Source: Piper betle (lineage: Eukaryota > Streptophyta > Magnoliopsida > Piperales > Piperaceae). Taken from it: a stretch of DNA of 64,000 bases. Below the pieces are notes generated by a model that saw only the letters and a list, made by a program, of their open reading frames with translations, made no database searches and had not been told where the DNA came from. The stretch spans positions 1 to 64,000 of the forward strand of contig JAURVB010010284.1 in assembly GCA_033002965.1 (NCBI GenBank), read 5' to 3'. The translations under genes were made by a program, and so were the position numbers. This document shows, piece by piece, positions 11,880-23,580 of the stretch. Numbering within the stretch: the first letter of the stretch is position 1; each line of letters begins with the position of its first letter.

Positions 11880-13720
11880 TCTCCTCTCAATATTGTGGGC
11901 GTAGCCAATCCTAAACACAAATTAAAGATTTAATTGTGTTCGGTTTCAAACTGCTACAATAACCACCAATAACTCTTTCGCCCATACTAAAAGCAAATTC
12001 TGACGCTACTGAAGAAAGTGGAATTGTTAAAATATCCTTTGCCATGGCCCCTAAGCTTTTATATTTCAATGAAGTAGTTTTCCGACAATCCAAAACACCA
12101 AAATGTGCTTCATGATTAACTTTAATTCTTTGTTCTTCAAGATATGCATCTAAGTCTAATTTATTCAAATGGACTTGCTCATGAGAATCCATAAGTCTTT
12201 CAAATTCTTCCTCATCAGTGAGCATTTTATCACTACTTTCATTTTCAAGAAATTTATCATGATGCAAGCTATTTCTCAATTTGTTCCCATAGAATTTGTA
12301 TACCCCCTTTAAAGCATCCTCAACCTTTTTGTTTCAGCTTGAAAAATTGACTCAAAATGATAAACATTGCGGAAAGCAATTTTATATCTTGGATCTAGCA
12401 CACATGCAATGGCTAGAACTACACTATTTTCTGCTTAATACTTATCATATTTATCTTTCATGCTATCAACCATTTGATAAATATGCCCTTCCCCATGAAC
12501 ATGAAGATAATCTAACTTCTCTTTCACTTTTTGAAATACAACATGGAGAAAACATTAGTTGCTGTTGGATACTTACTCATGGAGAAAACATTAGTTGCTT
12601 GATAAAATACATCAAGTAAGTCTTCAATCTCATCATACTTATTCCAATCTATATCAGATGGGCACCATTTAAAATTTTCATCTATACCTTTTAGATGATT
12701 AAAAGCAAGTTTTACCCGTTTTACTGATCTTAACATTAAGTAGAATTTTAACAAGTTTGCACCTCCAAATTCAACCCTCTTTTAGTTGATAGACCAACAT
12801 GTGTTAAAGAAGTGTCAAAATCTTTCATTCTAAATGTAGATCCCTTGATATATTTAATTGACTCAAGAACATTTTCAATAACTCCTTGCACGTGCACCAA
12901 TCGAGTTTGAACAAATTAACTTAAGAATATGAGCCGAACATCTAACATAGAAAACATTGCATCTAATGGCAAACATCGTATTAGGAGGAAAACTATCTTT
13001 AAGAAGTGTTACTATGCTATCATTGGCAGATGCATTGTCCAATGTTAAGGTGAAGAATTTATCTTCAAGTTCCCCATCCATCATCAGCTCACTTACCAAA
13101 TTCACCATTGCATAACCAGTATGAGGAGGGAAATAACAAAAATTAAGAATCTTCTTGTGTAGCATCTAATCTGCATCTGCATTATGCACTGTGAAACTCA
13201 AATATGACTTGGTTTGCTCAGATGTCCAAGTATCACATATAAAACAAACACTCTCTATTTCTTTCAACATATTCTTCAAAACCTTTTTCTTCAGGATACA
13301 ATTTGATGTAATTATTCCTTATAGTGTGTCAAGAGATCTTCTGATGTCTTGGGTTAAGAGCCTTACACAACATGTTGAATAACTTGCTCTCTATTGATCT
13401 GAAAGGTCTTTCATCCACTACTATCAAGTTGCATAAACTTTTTTTCACCCTTTCCTTTTCATATTTATAAGTAGTCCCACTGGCAAATTCTAAATACTCA
13501 TCTTGATTAGGCAATTCTAGAACACTCGCAAGTACTTTTTGACCTTGTGTTTTCTTCTTCTTTAGGCATGTTATCAAATGCTCACTCAATTGTATAGTAT
13601 AACCACTCATAGACTTCAAGTACTTCTTCTGATAATGCTTACATTGACTATACTCATTTTTGTCAATAGTCACACTCAAAAATTCTTTCCACCCTTTTGA
13701 TGTTCTTTTTCTCTTTTCTC
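11880..13720 (-). pseudogene. hAT transposase, BED-finger type (RICESLEEPER-like), broken
   Basis: Minus-strand pieces in order: (1) 13679-13329, BED zinc finger with C-K-H-Y-Q-K-K-Y-L-K-S and HLITCLKK; (2) 13165-12875, RNase H-like core with ILNFCYFPPHTGYAM, the catalytic-region TLTLDNASAND and VRCSAHILKLI; (3) 12754-12524, with LMLRSVKRV, CPSDIDWNKYDEIEDLLD; (4) 12279-11911, the C-terminal hATC dimerisation domain LDAYLEEQRIKV, SLKYKSLGAMAKDILTIPL, SSVASEFAFSMG, SSLKPNTIKSLICV, followed by DWLRPQY. Several stops and frameshifts separate them, and the usual TRWNST block is eroded. A local duplication puts NVFSM twice (about 12542 and 12578). Known role of the family: cut-and-paste transposition in the nucleus. 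This copy cannot encode it. Confidence 0.88.
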
Positions 13721-14577
13721 TATTTTTATGTTGATTTTATCCTTCTAGACTTGATTCTTTATTCTTCTGATCAAATTGGGGGACTTTGTGACATATTTTC
13801 TATGGGCGTAGCCATTAATAATGTACATAATTAAAATATTTATTTATTTTATAGGTCATATGAGGTATCATGACCACCATGTATTTCATATTTAATTGTC
13901 AATGCATTTGCTAGCCGATATATTAAATGCCTCATAGAACTAACTTCCTACTATTAACAGTAGAAAAATATCTTTATCAAAAAATATTTTATTAAAAATA
14001 GTAAAAAATATTAAATTAACACCCAACAATAGATGCACTGATCAACTCACAACCCTTTAGCGAAAAAAATGATAAAAAGACCCATTAATATTTATTTTAT
14101 TTTATTTATTACCTAAGTCTAATTTTTAACACATAAGTAAAAAAATAATAAAAAATATTTCATCTTATGGGTTATAAAAAGACCTTGATAGCAAATTAAA
14201 TAAAATAATAATATATTTTTAATTATGATATAATTTATTTTAATACATTCATTTATTGTATATATTAATTAATATTAATGAAATCAATATCCATTAATTT
14301 TATTTTGATGCAACACATCTATATCATAAATTAAGCAGTTGCAAGTTTCCTATATTATCACTTAACGGTATTAATTTGCCTAACAACGCTAATTTTGAAT
14401 AAAATTAAGAAATATTTTTCATAAGGAAATGAAACAAGAATTTATGGGGTGAATGATGAATTTAATTATTTTATTTTAAATGGCTAAGTGATGTTTACTT
14501 CTTCTTTTATGTATAGTAAAATAAAAACGTGTCCATTCTCGGGATCGTCATAGTATACAGAGGAAGAAGGAACCCGG

Positions 14578-15500
14578 GAGGAAGATTTGCACTTCAGGAA
14601 CGCCAAAGAACTTAGGACCTGGTCTAGGCAGGGGAGGACAAAGATGGATCGAGAGAAGGTGGTTGGAGATGATGGCTTCGGTTGGCGACAGTAGTGTCGG
14701 TAGCAGCAACGATGACGGTTAGAAGAAGAAGGCGGCTTGGAGGAAGATTGCACTTGGTAATGCCGGAGAACTCAGGCTGTAGTTCGGGCGAAGGAGGATG
14801 GCAATGGGTAGGGGAAGGTGGTCAGAGATGATGGCTCCCATCGACCATGGTGACAGCGGCCACAAGAAGAAGACAGGTGGGAGGAAGATTGCACATCGGG
14901 AAAGCCAAGGAACTTAGGCTGGGGTTCTGGCAGAGGACAGCAATGGATCGGGGAAGGTGGTCGAGATGAAGGCTCTGGTCAACCATAGTGGCGGTGGTGG
15001 CCAGATGTAGAAGGCAGCTAGGAGGAAGAGTTGCACTTTAGGAATGCTAAGGAACTCAAGCCACGGTCAGGGTGAAAGACAGCAATGGGTCGGGGAAGGT
15101 GCTTGGAGATGAAGGCTCCAGTCAACCACAACGGCGGCAACCAAAAGACGAAGGCAATTGGGAGAGGAAGAGTTGCACTTCGGGAACACGGAGGAAGTCA
15201 GGTCACAATCTGACTGGAGGAGGACCAGTGATGGGTCGGGCATGGTGGTTGGAGATGAAGGCTTCGAGTTGGCCACAGCGGCGACAACGACAGTGGCGCT
15301 AGAAGACAAAGGTGGCCGAGAGAGGAAGACGTGCACTTTGTGAATGCCAGGGGAAGTTAAGCCGTTGTCTAGGTGGAGGAGGACGGGATGGGTGGGTGGA
15401 CGTTGGTTGGAGAAGAAGGTTGCTGTGAGCCACAACAGTGGCAGAGGCGCGATGCGAGTATAAGTAAAGGTTGGCCGCCTGGGAGAGAAGATGGAATGAC
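14578..15500. repeat. six-copy degenerate tandem array inside the hAT element
   Basis: Units start with GAGGAAGA(G/T)TTGCACTT at about 14578, 14740, 14881, 15022, 15164 and 15322, with a partial seventh at 15483. Spacing is 162, 141, 141, 142, 158 and 161 bases. Each unit also contains GGTCGGGGAAGGTGG-like and GGAGATGAAGGCT-like words and a GGCCACA..GGCGGC block. The unit is GC-rich in otherwise AT-rich DNA. Serine/proline-rich minus-strand frames here result from the repeat. Confidence 0.8.
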
Positions 15501-15818
15501 ACTTCGCTTGGTGAGAAAAAGAATGCAAGGGTAGTTTTGTGAATAAAATTTGACTCGTTTCATACTCTTATGAATAATAATAAAATAAATACAAAATATA
15601 CTAAATAAAATATAAGAAATCTAATAAAATGATATACAATTAAATTGAAATAAGCCAATTTAAACTTCTTGATATTGTTTTAAAAAAACATAATTTTATG
15701 TGTTTGATTTCTATTTTTTGTATGTTTGTTTGGCATTTATTTTTTTGAGTTTGATTTAGTGCTTTCCTTTTTTCTTATATAAGTATTTTTCACATCATGT
15801 TTTCAGCAAATATGGAAA

Positions 15819-16050
15819 AAAACTTTAATATAAGGGTGCATCCTCTATTAATAATTTTTTCTTTTACATATAATTATGTGATATTTTTTATAGATATCCA
15901 TTAACTAGATAAGCCGATATCGCATGGAAGCACAAAACTTTAATATAAGGTTGCATCCTCTATTAATAATTTTTTTCTTTTACACATAATTATGTGATAT
16001 TTTTTTATAGATATCCATTAACTAGATAAGCCGATATCGCATGGAAGCAC
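15819..16050. repeat. 115-bp direct tandem duplication
   Basis: Sequence from 15819 to 15933 (AACTTTAATATAAGG near the start, ATCGCATGGAAGCAC at the end) is repeated at 15934-16050 with only a few differences, including one added T in a T-run. Confidence 0.9.
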
Positions 16051-16435
16051 CTTTTGGAAACCGTTGAAGGAAAGAGACGATTGAAAATTAGAGGTCGAGA
16101 AGAATTTAAAGTAGTATATTTTAATGTAAAAATGTATCCCCTGTCACATTTTTAAATGTATTTTGAGTATGTAAATGATATTATGTGTATTATTATATTA
16201 TATTATCGAGTCGAGTTCGAGTCGATCTATGAGTCAAGTTCGAGTTTGAGTCGATCTATGAGTCGAATTCGAATGATAACCGAGTCAAGTTGAACAATGT
16301 CTTTTCAAATTCGACTCTTAAGATTTAAGTTCGAATTAAGTTCGAGTTTGAGTATTTGAATACCAAGTTTTGAGTCGAATTGAACCAAACATAACTTAAA
16401 TGTTCACGAGTTGGTTCATTCAATTAACAGCTTTA

Positions 16436-18042
16436 TATATCCCCCTTGGGTCCCCCTCCCCCTCACCTTCCTCACAATATATCCCCCTTGGGTCCCCCTC
16501 CCCCCACCATCCCCACAATTTCTTCTCATTTGCTCTTGTATGCTGCGACTTTCTACAGCGGCCACTACCACTCTTCGTCCCTCGCACCACCACTGGCCTG
16601 TTGCTATCGTCGCCGATTATCGATTGTGCCACCATCAGAGGTCTCACGTTGCCGAAGTTTGTCAAAAAAAGCAGTCGACCTTCTCACCGTATTCTATTTT
16701 GGCTGCCACGCGTATTCATGCTTCTGACTGTCCACCGCTATTGTCATTGCCAGCCAAGCTGTTGCCACTGGATTATTCTCTTCCTCACGCTCGTGGCTAT
16801 CGATTGGGACTGGTGTCACCCTCTTCCATGGCCGAAGCGACTCCAGCGAGCCTCGCAAGATCTAGCAATGTCATGATCAACTGCCAGAGTTCGGACCATT
16901 TTGGTCAGTCGCCACGCTGTTGTGTAAAATTGCTAGGGTTTTGACTGCCAGTGGATGGGCTTTTAATTTGGGCCGATGTTGTTGTCAATTTTTGCCGCTG
17001 TTGTCATTTCTCAGTTGCATCGGGTCCGAACACAGTTTGGCAAGTTCGTGCTCAATTGACTTATACAAGTTGACTTGGTACGACACGTGGATTTACCACA
17101 AATTTAATTTGCTCTATCTTCGTTCGTTTCTTGTCCGTTTTGTGTGATCGAGTTGCCTTGTGTTACTCCTTATGCATTCTCACCTAGTTTGAGATGTTGA
17201 AGATAATTTAGATTATTTTTATATTATTTTAATATGGTTTATTGCTTTTTTATGGCTGCATTGTTATATATTATTATTTATATGCATATTTTGATTTGTT
17301 TGAGTTGACAGATGATTTATTATTTTTATACGCTTATGTGAGGCTTGGCATTAGTCTTGGATTATTTGATATTTATTTTATTACTTTTACTTATTTATTC
17401 TTGCCTTGATTTGCATGATGAAGATATTATTGGATTGTTTGATGATTTGAGCACACACATGAGTATACATCATATAACTTATATTGTTGGGTTCTTGAGT
17501 AGGGTTTCGACAATAGGTAATAAGGATCCAGCTCATTGCTAGACCGACACTTGGTGCTTAGCTAACAGTTAGGACTCTTTTTTATTTTGCTCCCAGTTAG
17601 GACTCTTTCTTATTTTGCTGCTCAATTCTATCAAATTTAATTTCATATTATACAATGAATTATGTGGTATTTTTATCATAACCCTTAACAATGAGATCCG
17701 CTGAGTTACTTTTGAATTAAGAATCACCTCAAAATTGCTTTCGGGCCTACATATATAATTCCTTCAGTAACCCATTATTTATGCATGTTTGGCAAATTTT
17801 CATTGTGATGTGATAGAGTGGAGATATGTTAAGACTCCATAAGGGGAGAGACACACAATGCATAATATTTATAGGACTCCCTAAGGGGAGATGCACAACA
17901 CATTTACATTTCTACATCTTGGGCTTATATATCCTAAAAGGCATAGAATATACAGTATCATATTCTGTAGCACTTGTCATTACTATAGTTTACTCATCCT
18001 TGTCTTGTGAACTCTAAGATTGGCTCATGATAGAATAGAGGG
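16436..18042 (+). repeat. degenerate Tekay-type LTR segment
   Basis: Positions 17690-17765 (GAGATCC..., then TTTCGGGCCTA) align by eye with the better-kept LTR at 25335-25400, and the leading C-rich part (16440-17000) resembles the GC-rich island of those LTRs. A short duplication of CCCCCTTGGGTCCCCCTCCC lies at 16441 and 16485. The right end is cut by the LTR starting at 18043; the left end is not recognisable. Overlapping frames of 93-177 codons at 16400-16944 are not supported as genes. Confidence 0.4.
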
Positions 18043-19483
18043 TGTAACACCTCAATTCGGTTTACCTACGAAGTGGATCAAAAATACTATCAGCGATTGA
18101 ACCGTTCGATACTTTACTTAATTCGATCAAGCCAACCCAGATCTACCTTCGGCGCCTCAAGATACTAATGCAACACTTAATGTATGGATAAGATGTTTAG
18201 GCTCTAGCATCGTTCTAAATGAATGATATGATATACAAATTACATTCAAAACAAAACAACCAATTAAAAGTTTGACAAGTAAAAAATTTTAAAACAAAAT
18301 GGAAAGTGTCTCTCCTAAAAGTACAAGAAGAACCACCCTGTCAACAATAAATACTAGATATATTTAACGGTAAAATCATAAAACAATGTAAAAGCTTTTC
18401 ATTTCTTCACACATCATTCACATCATAATAATGTTTATCTTTCCACAACAGGTCTTGACCCAATAAAATTCTACTCATCATTCTATACAATTCTACTCAT
18501 CATAACTATCACACACAAATCATATTATTGTTTCAACCAAACATTTCTTGCAATAAAATATTATATCATTCTATTCACAACCATTCATAATAGATCATCA
18601 CATCACATTTTTTATTCCATTTGGTAGGTACATGTGTACATGTTGAATCGCTCCACCTTCGTAGTCCTAACCACGCTCAGTCATTCAGGTTCTCACATAT
18701 ATATATAATACAGAAAATTCAGTAACGAGTGTAACTAGTCTAGAAATAACTAAATAATCAAACTGGCTCATGATAGATGACTCTCACGTTAAATAAAATC
18801 ATTCATATGTACTTTTGCATTAGAATTACTCATAAAGGCACTAATTAGTAGCGGTAAGCCTCAGCTTGCACAATGTCTCATTCTGACAAGTCTTATGCCT
18901 TGGCATTTTCCAGCTATCTCACTCTCATGAAATCCATTACACTAAAGCCCTTTATATCCTCCGTATAATTCCAGGCTGGAGGTGGCATCGTTGGAGTTGA
19001 ACGGTGTTGGTCTGACAGCTGGAGGTGGCGGTGGTAGTGGCATTGGGGTGGCAATCGGGGATAGAGGGGAAAACTTAGGGAGGAAGGGTTTTGGTAGCGA
19101 TCTTGTAATTAAAAGTTGACTCGAATTTCACTTGAGTGCAAAATAACAACTAACTCCTAATAAATTCTAAAAAAACCTAGAAAAATCTGGTAAAATACTA
19201 TAAAATATAATATACTCCATAACATCAAAATGACATGTTCAATAACTAATAACCCACTTAAACTTATATATGTTGCGTCCTAATGTATTATTTAGCCTAA
19301 AAATAATTCTATGATAAAATTCAAACAAAATAAGTGGCATAGGCTTGGGACACATGACCATCATCGCTCATAACGCATGACCGGCATACAACACATGGGT
19401 TATAAAACTAACTCGACTCGAACCGATCGTTTAACCGACTAGTTCACTAATATAAAACACTGACTCAAGTCACGGGTTTTACA
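18043..19483 (-). repeat. 3' LTR (LTR-A) of minus-strand Tekay-like element
   Basis: Runs from TGTAACACCTCAATTCGG to GTCACGGGTTTTACA on the plus strand, so both ends are TG..CA with a short inverted repeat TGTAA(A/C)ACC. On the minus strand it follows a polypurine tract GAGGGATGGG directly. Its body matches LTR-B (23581) and LTR-C (27874), including the stretch with TTTTTTAGAATTTATTA and GAGTTAGTTGTTAT. Length 1,441 bases, shorter than the other copies, so partly deleted. Confidence 0.75.
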
Positions 19484-19559
19484 CCCATCCCTCAGAATAA
19501 TTTTGTCTACGAAATTTTACTCAAGGAGGTTTCAACTTAATAATATGAAAAGCTAAATC

Positions 19560-20790
19560 TGAATGAGGGTACGTGGTCATGAAGCTGGTTGTTCGAATAT
19601 CTATGGGTATCTCTACTTCTCTTCTTCACGTTCCCATGTAGATTCTTCAACTCCTCGTCTAGTACATTGCACTCGTACTAGTGGAACTTTTTCTTGTAAG
19701 AATTTTCATTCGACGGTCCACGATCTTGACTGCACCTTTTGGATATGTCATGTCTAGTTGCAACTCTATCTCTATGAAATTGACAACTTGAGAGTTGTCT
19801 AGATGGTACGCTTTCAATAATGACACCCAGAAGACATTGTGCATAGCTGAAAGATGAGGTGACAAGGCTAGTCTATAAGCCACTTGTCTAATGGGCTCTA
19901 TTATGTCAAATGGTCTGATATATCGTAGACTAAGTTTCCCACACGTCCCAAATCTCATGTTTCCCTTAGTCGTAGAGGCCTTCACAAAATGTGATCTTCA
20001 ACCGCAAAATGAACCTCACATCTGATCTATTCGGCATAACTTCTCTGTATGTCCTGGGCTTACTTCATTCTCTTCCTGATCAGCATCACTACCTCCTGTG
20101 TCTATTGGATCATTTTTGGCCCAACTACCATTGGTTGTCTACCATATACCCAACATACTGGGGATTGACACGGTATGTTATAAAGTGCTTCAAATTGTGT
20201 CATTCCAATTGTGGTGTGATAATTGTAGTTGTATGAGAACCTTAATAGCAGGTAGATGCTCTTCCCAACTTCCTCCGAAGTCTAAAATCCATGCTCGGAG
20301 CAAATCCTCTAGTATATATATGGTTCTCTCAACTCGCCCATCCATCTGAGGGTGAAAGCTGTGCTGAATCTCAACTCAGCGTCCATAGCTATTTAGAAAG
20401 CCTTCCAAAATTGGGGTGCGAATCTTAGATCCCTACTGATGTAATCTCCCATGGCACTCCATGTAGCCTGACTATCTGATCTATGTACAGCATGGCCAAA
20501 GTGCTTAGTGAGTAATCCATCTTGATTGCTATGAAGTACACACTCTTTTGGAGTCTATCTACTATGACTCATATTGCATCCTTCTGTTGGAGGGCTTGGG
20601 TAAACCGACTACAAAATCGTATGTTATGCTCTCCCACTTCCAATCTAGGCTTTCTAATGGCTGTAGAGTTCTACATGGATGTATGTACTCAGCTTTCACT
20701 TGGTGGCACACCAAACATTTGGCGACTGTGTTGTACACCTCTCTCTTTATTCCTGGCAACCAATAAGTTCATCGGACATCATAGTACATC
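19560..20790 (-). pseudogene. Tekay integrase and chromodomain remnant
   Basis: The frame 20759-20562 holds the C-x2-C half of the zinc region (CLVCHQVKAE), WKWESITYDFVVGLPK with the first catalytic Asp, and ends soon after. Further on, 19985-19659 reads HNVFWVSLLKAYH and KGAVKIVDRRMKILTRK, the end of IN and the start of a chromodomain; a frameshift then gives GVEESTWEREEEK, the chromodomain core with its conserved Trp. Family knowledge: chromodomains bind histone marks and steer integration into heterochromatin. Too many stops for function. Confidence 0.75.
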
Positions 20791-20989
20791 TTTACTCAAT
20801 CTAGATGCACTATGCATTTCAAAGTGTGAACCTCAGGGAAGAATCATATTGCGATGTCTAGAACACTTTGGAACATTTGGCACAAATAGTCAACCTCTTA
20901 GTTCGATTAAATGATCTGCATCTCTGGCTAATTCCTAGTGTGTTCCTTGTTCCAGTCACTAACTCAATTGTTAATCCTTTTCCTGGTCA

Positions 20990-21490
20990 ACCCTGATCTA
21001 TTCAAGTACACTTGGCGAAATGGTTAGTTGTGCCATTATTACGACCAACTGTCTCTAGCCTATAACATTCCGATCATCTGCTACCACATTTTATTTGCCC
21101 TCGTAGTAGACTATGTTGAATTCATAGTCTGATAATAGTTCTAACCATCTTCTTTGTTTATTGTTCAAATCCTCCTGCATGAAGATATATTTTAAACTTT
21201 GGTGATCAGTCAAGAGTCCGAAAGGCATTCCATACAGTGAATGCCTCCATATTTTAATAGCTCATATGACTGTTACAAGCTCTAGGTCGTGTGCAGGACA
21301 GTTACTCTCATTCACTTTGAGCTGACGAGATGTATAAGCTATAACCTTATTTTTCTATGCCAAAACACAACCTAAACCAACTCTTTAGGCACTTGTGTAG
21401 ATCACAAAAACTCATGTCCTGGCAATGTGAGGACATGCATCGAAGTCAACCTCTCCTTGAACGTCCCAAAACTCTGCTCACATTCATCTA
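20990..21490 (-). pseudogene. Tekay RNase H remnant
   Basis: Between 21310 and 21060 the minus strand reads AHDLELVTVI, then after a stop [24 protein letters not shown] (catalytic Asp), LNNKQRRWLELLSDYEFN and YYEGK followed by NVVAD. These are the standard RNase H to IN tether words in the right order. Stops interrupt VI/AIK and EGK/NVV. Confidence 0.75.
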
Positions 21491-21509
21491 TCCATTTGAA
21501 TCATTCCTC

Positions 21510-22345
21510 CTTCCTAGTTAGCCTCGTAAGGAGCTATGATGGAAGAGAAACTTTGTATGAATCATCTTTAGTATCCAGCTAGGCCTAAGAAATTTTGAAC
21601 CTCTGTAGGTATCTTCGATTGTTCCCACTACACTACTACTTCTATCTTGGCTAAATCTACTGAGATACCTGTTGTTGAGATGATATAGCCAAGAAAATTC
21701 ACTCTTAGATCCAAAAATTACAGTTTGAAAACTTTCCATACAACATGTGCTTTCTCAATGTTTGCAACACAATCTGTTAGTGTTGCTGATGCTCTTCCTT
21801 GGACAAAGAGTATAACAATATGTCATCTACAATGACAATGACAAATTGATACAAACATGGATTAAACACACAATTCATCAAGTTCAGAAATGTTATTGGA
21901 GCATTGGTCAATCCAAAAGGCATGACCAAAGACTCGTAGTGGCCATATCTAGTCAGAATGTAGTCTTCAGGATGTCTTCTATTCTAATCTTCAACTAGTA
22001 GTATCCTGAACTCAAACTGATCTTCGAGAAGAGTGAATGCTGAGCTCAACTGTTTGAATATATCATTAATGCGAGGGAGAGGGTATCTATTTTTAATAGT
22101 TGCATGGTTTACGATCCTGTAATCGATGCATAAACACATGCCTTGATCCTTCTTCCTCACAGACAGTACTGGTGCACCCCATGGAGAGACACTCGGTCTG
22201 ATAAACCCTTGATCCAAAATAGTGTTTGTAACTTTTCCTTGAGTTCCTTTACCTTAATAGGTGCCATCCTGTATGGAGCTTTATAGATAGGTGTTGTGCT
22301 TGGTATCAACTCAATGGGAAGATCTACTTCTTTGTAAGGTGGCAA
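21510..22345 (-). pseudogene. Tekay reverse transcriptase remnant
   Basis: Starts with LPIELIPSTTPIYKAPYRMAP and [12 protein letters not shown], then [37 protein letters not shown], and later [10 protein letters not shown] (catalytic DD, near 21800-21835). Motif A is eroded ([15 protein letters not shown]). Wording such as [16 protein letters not shown] is Tekay/Del-like. At least one frameshift separates the first two open pieces (22345-22157 and 22217-21984). Confidence 0.8.
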
Positions 22346-22794
22346 TCCAATAATCTCATCTAGAACTACATCAAAAATTCTCTGAGCACTGGAATCTGCT
22401 CAATGTTCAATCTGTCCCCTGAACTACTCTACTCAGCCAATACTAATGCTGCCATTATCAGTTCCACTGCTTTAGTCTACCAGTTCTACTACCTCCATCT
22501 TTGTTCCCTATCTTTGCCCTGACCCTAGAAGAAAAAGTGGCGCTTTCCGTAGGGGAAAGCCATCGTCTTTCTTCGGCAATCTATCATGGCTCTTTGCTAG
22601 GACATCTGGTTCAGTCGAAATATCATATCAAATTCCTTTAGCTTGAACAATATCAAATTAGCTACAATATGCTGCTATTGAATCTCAACGGAACATTATG
22701 CACACACTAGCCCGTAGCTATAATGCTACCAACAGGAGGGACACTAACAGTGAATGTCCTAATTCTCTTTATCTTACATTATATTCTACTTGTG

Positions 22795-22850
22795 TGTTCG
22801 TATGAAATAAAGGAATGTGTGCAGCCAGAGTCAAATAGAACTCGCGTAGG
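22795..22850 (-). pseudogene. Tekay protease active-site segment
   Basis: The minus strand reads VLFDSGCTHSFIS, matching the D-[ST]-G-x-[ST]-H-S-F-I retropepsin signature of gypsy elements. The surroundings are too decayed to outline the whole domain. Confidence 0.7.
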
Positions 22851-23129
22851 TACACAGCCTATGAAAAGCGTACTTGTCACAACTATCTCTATGGATCTCT
22901 TTGATCCTGAGTTGGCAATGCCTGTTGCCTACCTCTTTGGTGTTTGGTAGGCCCCGCAGCCATATACCCTCTTTGGTTTTGTCCCCTCCGTTGCTATCTA
23001 TGTGGCTATTGGTGTCCACCTCTGGCTCTTGACCCTTGGCCTTATTGGCTCTTTGTTGTTGCTGACGTTGAGGTGTTAGGAGTGTAAGTCTCTATTGACG
23101 TGCTAAGAGTGTTGACTGTTGGTGCTGGC

Positions 23130-23290
23130 CTGTTGGATAGTCTACGGCTCTATGCCATGGCTGACCACAATTATAGTATGTATTAGTGCCTTCTTTGCAC
23201 TTAGCGGCTGTATGTTATGGCTAACTGCAACTGTAGCATGCATTAGTGCTTACTTTGCACTTACGTCCATGATGTCGTTCACAAATCTGG
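23130..23290 (-). pseudogene. gag zinc-knuckle remnants, duplicated
   Basis: Two similar ~67-base blocks on the minus strand each give a partial C-x2-C..H knuckle: YYNCGQPWHR and a more damaged CYSCS stop PH. Both are preceded by KCK-type residues. The duplication is visible as CACTTA..CATGCATTAGTGC versus CACTTA..GTATTAGTGCC on the plus strand. This is the nucleic-acid-binding end of gag. Confidence 0.55.
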
Positions 23291-23359
23291 CGAAGAGGTG
23301 GTTTGTCGTCTTGAACCTGGCCATCCATAGCCATCATATCAACAGGAGCATCTATTCAT

Positions 23360-23580
23360 CGTCTCTGCTATGTGCCTTGTTCTAGTTGATATGGGCTTGG
23401 ATGTTGCTGCCTCTATGTTGAGACTGAGTCAAAGAACTGACTCCCCTTTAAGGGTGTTGCCCTGTGTTAGACTGAGTCAATTCTTTGACCCTGTTTGTGC
23501 TCGGTGCATGGTGATCAAATGTAGACTCAGGTTGACCAAGACTCCGAAATCAAAATATATAACATTTCAAGTAAATACAC
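23360..23580 (-). repeat. fragment of hairpin-family LTR
   Basis: Contains GGGTGTTGCCCTGTGT, GACTGAGTCAATTCTTTGAC and CTCGGTGCATGGTG, the complement of a block found in every LTR of the 30-62 kb region. It breaks off exactly where LTR-B begins at 23581. Confidence 0.7.

Larger units (their letters stand above)
10900..16435 (-). mobile_element. decayed 5.5-kb hAT transposon
   Basis: Outer ends resemble inverted repeats: left TAGGGCTATTAA, right complement TAAAGCTGTTAA, matching at 9 of 12. Both subterminal zones (10900-11060 and 16200-16420) are packed with GAGTCGAG/CTCGACTC-type words, the usual hAT subterminal layout. Flanks share TATATC (left AATATATC), suggestive of a worn 8-bp duplication. 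Inside are a minus-strand hAT transposase, a tandem array and a 115-bp duplication. Ends and transposase fit one element, but the end assignment is by eye. Confidence 0.6.
19484..23350 (-). mobile_element. Tekay/Del-like gypsy internal region
   Basis: Minus-strand order gag zinc knuckles (about 23290-23130), PR (22850-22795), RT (22345-21510), RNase H (21310-21060), IN (20790-20500) and chromodomain (19800-19580), ending in a polypurine tract and LTR-A. Frames are broken throughout. The 5' LTR is missing: beyond 23360 the sequence changes to a fragment of a different LTR type. Confidence 0.8.

Noticed and set aside
16400..16944. Three overlapping plus frames of 93-177 codons
   Set aside because: Same DNA open in several frames within a degraded LTR GC-rich block.
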